Positions 57,991-64,000 of a stretch of DNA of 64,000 nt are shown here, one piece after another; positions within the stretch are counted from its first letter, which is position 1, and every line of letters begins with the position of its first letter. This DNA is from Gymnopus androsaceus JB14. Lineage: Eukaryota > Basidiomycota > Agaricomycetes > Agaricales > Omphalotaceae. The notes below the pieces were generated by a model, which saw only the letters and a list, made by a program, of their open reading frames with translations, was not told the DNA's origin and searched no databases. The stretch lies in contig ML769509.1 of NCBI GenBank assembly GCA_009733575.1, forward strand, positions 119,789 through 183,788, in the 5' to 3' direction. Made by a program: the position numbers and the translations under genes.

Positions 57991-59905
57991 ATGAGAATAC
58001 CTACTTTTGACCGTTCTCTCTTCGCTCCTTCTCCTTTCTACCGCTGTACTAGCAGACTCGGGCGCAGGAGGACTGTATCCTCCAGGGCTACTTCCGCTCA
58101 TAAATAGGGCCAATGTATTACTGTCTACAGGACAGTTCAACGATGCGGCCAAAGTATACTCTGAAGCCATAGGTTTGTACTTCTCTCATAACCAACCAAC
58201 CGCGTTAACTTCCATTCACAGAACAATCACCGGCTGATTACTTGCTATACTACAAACGAGCTACAGCATACCTTTCTTTGTCACGGCATAGCGCCGCGCT
58301 AGACGATTTCGACAAGGTTCTCTCGCTCACTTCAAACTCCTTCGACAATGCACACCTAATGAAGGCCCGTATCTACGCCAAAGAAGGCGAATTCGCCCTT
58401 GTCCGCTCATCCCTCGGCTCATACACTTCCTCGCTATCTTCCCAAGGCCGACCCGCCGATCCTGTTGCAACAGAACTACTAGAGTCTGTCAACGAAGCCG
58501 AAAAGCTTCTAGAAAAGGCTAGGAAAGAGAAAAAGGCCCAGTTGTGGACTGCTTGTGCAGAGTCATGCTCTAGCATTATTCGAGGTACCGCAAGTCATTC
58601 TATCGAGGTTCGCGTGATGCGAGCAGAGTGCCAGCTCGCTGCAGGAGACATTGAAGGATCCGTTGGCGATCTGACACGTTTAGCGGTCCTACTTCCTCCT
58701 TCAGCCTCTATGGATCTTCAGGTCCGCATATGGCGTCTATCATATTTCCTGCTACCACCTACTCGCGGCGACTGATGGTTCAACCAGCGCCGCAGCTCTA
58801 GCTCCCATTAAATCTTGCTTGCATTTCGACCCAGACTCCAAACTCTGCCTTCCTTTACATCGTCTCGCAAAAGCACTGGAGAAATCCTTTGCAAAGCTTG
58901 AAGAGGCGCTTCAGAAAGAGGATTGGAGAGGCGCAGTCAATCTTATGACTGAGTCTGGGAAAGGAAAGGAAAAAGATCTTTGGGGTAGATACGAGCAGGC
59001 AATGAAGGACCACACCTCCCGGGAGCAGCTACTCGGTAAAGAACATGCTGGCGAATCGTCTTCAAAGCACAAAGAGCCTCCCGTCCCCCTACCTGATCCT
59101 TTCACCCACTCCCCACGTCGTCAAATCCTCCTTCGAGCTTTATGCAAATCCTACACTGCGATTGGCACTGCTTCCGCTCTTCGTAACGCCGACCAGTGGT
59201 GTGCGAAGCTTCTTACAATGGATGGTTGCTCCGAAGACGCTGACGCTCTAGTCGGACGCGCGGAATTCCTTCTTGCTGGCGAAGATGATACCTCAGCTGC
59301 TGGCTCTACCGGCGGAGAGGGTAACTGGGACGAAGGTATCCGGCTTTTGGAGAAGGCGTTTGAGGCATCTGGTAGAAGTGACCGGGATATACACGCCAAG
59401 CTAAACGCTGCAAAGAAGAAAGTTAAGCAGAGGAGAAGAAAGGATTATTACAAGGTGTTAGGCGTGGATAGGGATGCGGATGAAAAGACCATCAAGAAGG
59501 CTTTGTGAGTAGTTTTATTCTTCTCATTTTCATCGAACTACTCTAACCTTCTCCCTTCAAGCCGCCGCGCAGCTAAAACCGCACACCCAGATAAAGGTGG
59601 CTCAGAAGCAAAGATGGCCGCTGTTAACGAAGCGTATGAAGTCCTCTTAGATCCTGGTAAGCTTGCGCGCGCCATTCACCCCAAATAACAACTAATCTCC
59701 CGTTTACGTAGAACTCCGTGCCCGATTCGACGCAGGAGACGATCCCAACGACCCAAGCGGCGGTCACCCCGGTGGCTTCCAGTATTCACAGGGTGGAAAT
59801 CCGTTTGCGCATTTCTTCCAACAATCTGGAGGAGGCTTCCCTGGAGGAGGAGCGTTTGGAGGACCTGGACAGGGCGGGTTCAAATTCCAGTGGGGGGGTC
59901 AGTGA
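57991..59905 (+). CDS. ER-lumen TPR/J-domain co-chaperone (P58IPK/DNAJC3 type)
   Basis: Hsp70 (BiP) co-chaperone that holds unfolded proteins in the ER lumen. The N-terminus after the ATG carries a hydrophobic signal peptide (TVLSSLLLLSTAVLA). TPR blocks follow: PLINRANVLLSTGQFNDAAK, YKRATAYLSLSRHSAALDDF, HLMKARIYAKEGEFALVRSS and LWTACAESCSSIIR. A J domain starts at RRKDYYKVLGVDRDADEKTI; HPDKGG gives the HPD motif after an intron at about 59504-59562. It ends with a Gly/Phe-rich tail (PGGFQYSQGG) and stop at 59903-59905. The frame must slip by one base just after the ATG (57995-58003) and near 58741-58760. No HDEL-type retention signal is seen at the C-terminus, as is common in P58IPK. Confidence 0.9.
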
Positions 59906-59924
59906 CACTGACAGTAGTACTACT

Positions 59925-59945
59925 ACTACTACTACCGCGATTACT
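59925..59945. repeat. (TAC)n microsatellite
   Basis: A run of TACTACTACTACTAC lies just past the co-chaperone stop codon, shorter in the duplicated copy at about 61920. Confidence 0.7.
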
Positions 59946-60830
59946 GGTCACGGGAGGAGAGGCGTATATGTGTATTGTGATATTTGGACGATGTATCTTT
60001 AATATTGATTTTTGTGGTACCAGGCACTCTGTGGTTGGTAGGGATATGCAACCAGGCTACACGTTAATGGAGTGTTTTTCTAAATTCGGCATATCGCTTG
60101 CGAGGAAACGCTTTGACCTTCCATTTCTGGCTTCTTCCTCTGCTTGACCATCAAAACGATTCAACAGCAGCCTGCAACATTTGAGCAGTAGAATCAAAGT
60201 AAAATTTTTTTGACTTTGACATTTTCGAGCTGCTTAGGAATGGTAGACTTTGTCTGAAGCTCTGCAAGAACTGCGCTCGAAAGGATGCTATTCGTCGAAA
60301 TACTCTCTACGATTCGTCATCTTCTCCGTATGGAACAGCGTCCGCAGCTTCCACGAGTGGTCCCACGGCCGTGAAATTTTTGCGGCCATGATCTCCGTCG
60401 CTCCCTTTGCTCATGAACTCTACCGTCGCTTCCAACGAGTGAGTTACCAATGAGGAACTTGTGATCGGACATCCCCGCCACTCAAGTAATATACTAATGG
60501 TCGCAGAGTCTACGAAAATAGAGTAAGTAGTGGTGTTAACCGCATTTTCACAACTCTTATTCTGTTTTCTGACGATAAAACAGCGGCGATAAGTTTTCTG
60601 ATTATTACCACAATTCAAAACTATCACCGGATCCCGGACTGGCATTGACTACCATGGAGGAAAACACACGAGAATCAACATGGTATTGAGAAGAGGTCAC
60701 CATGGGGTCACCCTCAGACGAAAGAATTTAAACAAACATCCGTGTAATACCTGTGAATCGTATAGCCAATGGCTAGTAAGAAATGCCTTCTCTACCCAGC
60801 TGAGCTCGCGGATTGTGTGCCTCTCTGTCC

Positions 60831-60837
60831 TATAAAA
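60831..60837 (+). promoter_or_regulatory. TATA box of first small secreted protein gene
   Basis: TATAAAA inside GCCTCTCTGTCCTATAAAAG, 115 bases before the ATG. The extra distance is explained by the probable 5' UTR intron. Confidence 0.7.
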
Positions 60838-60951
60838 GCTCGAGCTTGCAGAAAGACTAACATCACTTCCTGAACAGTTGAATCAAAGGTACGGTAGCTT
60901 TCACCACTCTTTGGTTGTTGTTGCTCAAACATAGTACTGTACTAGCAGAAC

Positions 60952-61311
60952 ATGAAAATCAACATCCTCTCTTCCCTGGTCGCTGGTGCCGCAGTGCTTA
61001 GTCTGACCGCACATGGCGTTCAAGGCCAAGGAAATAACGTCAACTGGACTCAATGGGTCAATGCCGATTGTACTGGCGCCATCGCATCTACCGGTACTTG
61101 CAGCGGCGACGAGAACTGCGGTTGTGAACTCGTAGTTGGGTCTGGAATCTCTACTGCCACCGTTGGTAAATGTGAAGGTTCCCTTTTTATCAACCTTTCA
61201 TGTGAGATTAGCGATGGCGCTACCGACCTTCAAGGCAACACCGGATGCTTCAGTTTGGAAGTCATCCCAGATGGTTCAACCATTTCGTTTGCCTGCGGGC
61301 CAAATTTCTAG
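60952..61311 (+). CDS. Small secreted cysteine-rich protein 1
   Basis: 119 residues, single exon. A typical signal peptide (KINILSSLVAGAAVLSLTAH) ends near GVQGQG. The mature part of about 95 residues has eight cysteines (in the contexts DCTG, TCSG, NCGC, KCEG, SCEI, GCFS, ACGP), enough for four disulfides, and is Gly/Ser/Thr-rich. It ends ACGPNF. No family is recognised. It resembles effector-like small secreted proteins of basidiomycetes in size, Cys content and strong TATA promoter, but no function can be stated. Confidence 0.8.
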   Translation: MKINILSSLVAGAAVLSLTAHGVQGQGNNVNWTQWVNADCTGAIASTGTCSGDENCGCELVVGSGISTATVGKCEGSLFINLSCEISDGATDLQGNTGCFSLEVIPDGSTISFACGPNF

Positions 61312-61604
61312 GAGTGCAATGCACATATGGCAAGCATGATCCCTTCACAGTTATGTTTTTGTGAAGCCAAATCTGACTTTTTTTTCAGCGTTAGCTGTCC
61401 ACTAGCCTGTTTGTGTCTTGATGCCAAGTAGTTGTGGAGCAATTTGGGATTGTACCAATGCACTTAGTAGACGCAACGTAAGAGTAATGATGAGATGACT
61501 TAGGGAATCTGATGCGCTATCTAAGATCATGTTGGCTCAACCGAAACACTGAGAAGAATCGGCTAGTCATCTCTCACTTAGCACTTGCAACGGCGCCATG
61601 ACAC
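61312..61604. other. Intergenic between duplication units
   Basis: About 290 bases downstream of the first secreted-protein gene. It probably holds that gene's 3' UTR and then the left junction of the second duplication unit. Nothing else seen. Confidence 0.4.
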
Positions 61605-61905
61605 CCAGATAAAGGTGGCTCAGAAGTAAAGATGGCCACTTTTAACGAAGCGTACGATGTACTTTCAGATTCTAGTAAGCTTGCGCACTTCATTTCCCAA
61701 ATAATAAATAATAAACTAATCTCTCGTTTACGTAGAACTACGCACCTGATTCGACGCAGGAGACGATCCTAACGACCCAAGTGGCGGCCACCCTGATGGC
61801 TTCCAGTATTCGCAAGGTGGAAATCCGTTTGCGCATTTCTTCCAATAATCTGGAGGTGGTCTCCCTGAAGGAGGAGCATTTGGACCTAAACAGGGCGGTT
61901 TCAAA
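61605..61905 (+). pseudogene. Duplicated 3' fragment of the co-chaperone gene
   Basis: Repeats the last two exons of the TPR/J-domain gene, from the HPD region (CCAGATAAAGGTGGCTCAGA) to the Gly-rich tail. It has no upstream TPR part. An in-frame stop replaces a Gln codon (TTCCAATAATCTGG against TTCCAACAATCTGG) and there are small deletions, so it is not functional. Confidence 0.85.
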
Positions 61906-62970
61906 TTCCAGTGGAGTCAGTAGTACTACTATTACTGCGATTACTGGTAGGGGAGGCGTATATGTGTATTGTGATATTTGGACGATGTATCTATAATATT
62001 AGGGAGTTGTGGCACGGCGAATATTTCGCCAAATTTCTCGCGTGGAGCCCGTCAAAACTATGACGAAATTTTTTAGCCTATCCGTACGAACCATAGTTGC
62101 GAAGAAACGCTTTGACCTTCCATTTCTGGCTTCTTCTTCTTCTTCTGCTTCTTCTTGAACCATCAACACGATTCAACAGCAGCCTGCAAGATATAAATCA
62201 TGAGCAGTAGAATCGAAGTAACCTTTTTCACTGTTGATATTTGTTGCGTACAGTATTGCTCATTCAAGTTGCTTACGATCATCTCAGTTCTAAAGCGGCA
62301 AGTTTTATCTGGCAAGCCAGAAGCTCTACAAGAGCTGCGCTCGAAGGTACAAGAGGACCTGCATTCATTCGTCGAAATACTCTCCACAAATCTCAATTTT
62401 CTCTCCAAAGCACGGCGTCCACACTGCGCAGCTTTCCACGGACCACGACGGGTCATGGTCATGAAAGTTTTGTGACCATTCGCATGGACATGACGCATCC
62501 AGGAAGGGCTGTATACCTACACCATGATCTCCGTCGTTCCCTTTGCAATTGACGCATCATGAACGCTACCGTCGCTTCCATCGAGTGATGAGGAACTCGT
62601 GATCGGACATCCCCGCAACCATGCTCCACTTAAGCAAGTAGTACACTGATCTTTGCAGAGTCTATGACAATATGGTGGTGGTGCTAACCATATTTTCACA
62701 ACTTCTATTTCCTGTTTTCTGACGATACAGCAGCGGCGATAGGTGCTGATTGTTACCACTATTCAAGCTACCACCTGCTCCCGGACTGGCATTGACTACT
62801 GTGACACACGAGAATCAACATGGTATTCAGCGAAGGTCACCATGGGGTCATGGATTCCCGCCACCCTCAGGTGAAGAATTCAAACAAACATCCGTGCAAC
62901 ATCCGTGAATTGTACATAAGGAATGCCTTCTCTATCCAGCTGAACGCGTGAATTGTACGCCTCTCTGTCC

Positions 62971-62977
62971 TATAAAA
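62971..62977 (+). promoter_or_regulatory. TATA box of second small secreted protein gene
   Basis: TATAAAA in the same 20-base context as at 60831, 41 bases before the ATG at 63018. Confidence 0.75.
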
Positions 62978-63017
62978 GCTCGATCGTTTTTCAAGCTACA
63001 CCAACTCACCATCTATC

Positions 63018-63433
63018 ATGCTCAAGTCTATTGCTCTCTTTGCTCTCCTTTGCGCTACCTGGGCTTCGGCTCAGGAAATCATCGATGTTTTGGAAATTTG
63101 CACGGTGCCCTTTGCGGTAGACGGTCCCTCCTGCACTGTTTTCCAGTTCGATTTCAGCACCGGAGACTGCGTCACTCAAGCTGATCTGGGGGCTTTGGCC
63201 AACGGCGCTGCTGAGAGTGTTACACCTACCTCATCGGGTTTTGGTTGCACCATTTTCACGTATGTAAACTAAATTCCAGCAGTACTATAGCAGTTTCTGA
63301 CGGAATATATAGTGGTACCGACTGCTCTGGCAGTTCATTGCTTGTTGATAGCAGCGATGGGGGACAGCAAGATCTCCCATCAGATGATTTCATCATGAAC
63401 TCCTTCAATTGTGTGGTTGAGAGTGGGGATTGA
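63018..63433 (+). CDS. Small secreted cysteine-containing protein 2
   Basis: Two exons, 63018-63259 and 63313-63433, separated by a 53-base GTATGT...TAG intron, give 120 residues. A signal peptide (MLKSIALFALLCATWASA) precedes QEIIDVLEICTV. The mature part has six cysteines (contexts EICT, SCTV, DCVT, GCTI, DCSG, NCVV). It ends NCVVESGD. Size and architecture parallel the first secreted protein, but I see no convincing sequence identity beyond a DC(T/S)G motif. The promoter, in contrast, is duplicated. Function unknown. Confidence 0.75.
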
Positions 63434-63714
63434 TACGAGTAGGGATTGATACTACTGTAAGTACACAAGCACATTTTACTCACGATCTTTCACTTAAAAT
63501 TCCTACTTCAGCCATACACTCGAAGCGGAAAGGAAGTTTGAAAAATCAGAAAATCTCGTATACTAATATGTAAACACGTATTGTTTGATTATGTATATGG
63601 ATGTGTTAAAGAGTTACAGATTCGACAGAACGGCGCTACTACACTAATCAAGCCTTCCAGGATAAAGTCTCTCTACTCACCAGAATACATATTCGGCCAT
63701 CCGAATCTCCATTG
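63434..63714. other. Intergenic, nothing recognised
   Basis: Contains the 3' flank of the second secreted-protein gene, with AT-rich stretches. It meets the 3' end of a convergent gene. Confidence 0.4.
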
Positions 63715-64000
63715 TCATCTCCTGTATTCCTTGTCAAGAAGGCAGTATATGCATCTAGTATTGGGTGGAATAACCAAATATTTTTGGTGATTGTTATCCC
63801 AACTCTCGTTTGACCTCACAAAGTGGACGTGGGGTTCCGAGATATGCATGCCCTGGACAAGTGATTCAACGGAATCGCTCAGAACATTGTCATACCAGAT
63901 GAAAGTGACATCCTGTAAGAAGCAGTTTGATTCAATCAGCATTTCTTTGAATTCATCGAATGCGCTTCGATTGGCCTCGATACCCTTGATAGTAGCTCGC
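63715..64000 (-). CDS. 3' end of an unknown protein gene, cut by the window edge
   Basis: On the minus strand an open frame enters from the right edge (ATIKGIEANRSAFDEFKEML) and runs to a stop at 63715. It includes DVTFIWYDNVLSDSVESLVQ, HISEPHVHFVRSNESWD and KYLVIPPNTRCIYCLL. TTCTTACAG before GATGTC could be an intron acceptor near 63914. Composition is protein-like, but no family is recognised. Confidence 0.4.
   Translation of the reverse strand, partial: RATIKGIEANRSAFDEFKEMLIESNCFLQDVTFIWYDNVLSDSVESLVQGMHISEPHVHFVRSNESWDNNHQKYLVIPPNTRCIYCLLDKEYRR

Larger units (their letters stand above)
59579..60850. repeat. Segmental duplication, unit 1
   Basis: Includes the last two co-chaperone exons and their downstream flank, up to the TATA region of the first secreted-protein gene. 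It matches 61605-62985 in order: CCAGATAAAGGTGGCTCAGA, GACGCAGGAGACGATCC, TTGACCTTCCATTTCTGGCT, CGATTCAACAGCAGCCTGCA, AACATGGTATT, CACCATGGGGTCA and CCTCTCTGTCCTATAAAAGC. Confidence 0.85.
59906..60951. other. Co-chaperone 3' flank and first secreted-protein promoter
   Basis: No gene seen. It is part of duplication unit 1 and holds the TATA box at 60831. A likely 5' UTR intron lies at about 60890-60932 (GGTACGGTAG...CATAG). Confidence 0.5.
61605..62985. repeat. Segmental duplication, unit 2
   Basis: Second copy of 59579-60850, more diverged, with several 10-60 base insertions and deletions (for example a CTTCTTCTTCTT expansion near 62140). It ends at the TATA region of the second secreted-protein gene. 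Confidence 0.85.

Noticed and set aside
1..64000. CRISPR array or bacterial-type operon
   Set aside because: No regularly spaced repeats; genes have introns and separate promoters.

Overview
The window is nuclear DNA of a basidiomycete fungus, most likely a mushroom-forming agaricomycete. The reasons are many spliceosomal introns of about 50 bases, a multi-exon type I metacaspase, a plasma-membrane proton ATPase, three copies of a DUF6534-type seven-helix membrane protein (a family expanded in Agaricomycetes), and TEs with signs of CpG decay. No RNA gene, CRISPR array or bacterial-type operon was recognised.

Left part, 0.5-32.4 kb, is ordinary housekeeping sequence. In order: an unknown Ser-rich protein, a multi-RRM protein, a metacaspase, a possible small basic protein, an Hst3/Hst4-like sirtuin, an M1 aminopeptidase, the PMA1-type H+-ATPase, UDP-glucose:glycoprotein glucosyltransferase (UGGT), the 60S export adaptor NMD3 (head to head with UGGT), a broken HxxxD acyltransferase-like gene and an NAD-dependent epimerase/reductase.

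Middle part, 33-53.6 kb, is a duplicated region filled with TEs. Copies A (33.5-35.6 kb) and C (51.2-53.3 kb) of the DUF6534-like gene look largely intact. Copy B (37.4-48.4 kb) is split by a solo LTR, a 6.06-kb Ty1/copia element, a hAT-like MITE and a 5'-truncated LINE, and is flanked by a fold-back element and another TIR element. A fragment of the condensin gene's 3' end follows copy B, so the duplicated unit included the boundary to the next gene.

Right part, 53.6-64 kb, holds a Ycg1/CAP-G condensin subunit head to head with an ER-lumen TPR/J-domain co-chaperone (P58IPK/DNAJC3 type). The 3' end of the co-chaperone plus about 0.9 kb of downstream DNA is duplicated, and each copy leads, through near-identical TATA regions, into a different small secreted Cys-containing protein. 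A partial gene runs off the right edge.

A recurring oddity is that almost every conserved gene, and the retrotransposon, has one or more single-base frame breaks, mostly one extra base and often in a short homopolymer. Uncorrected consensus errors explain this better than mass pseudogenisation. Genes are therefore annotated across these breaks.
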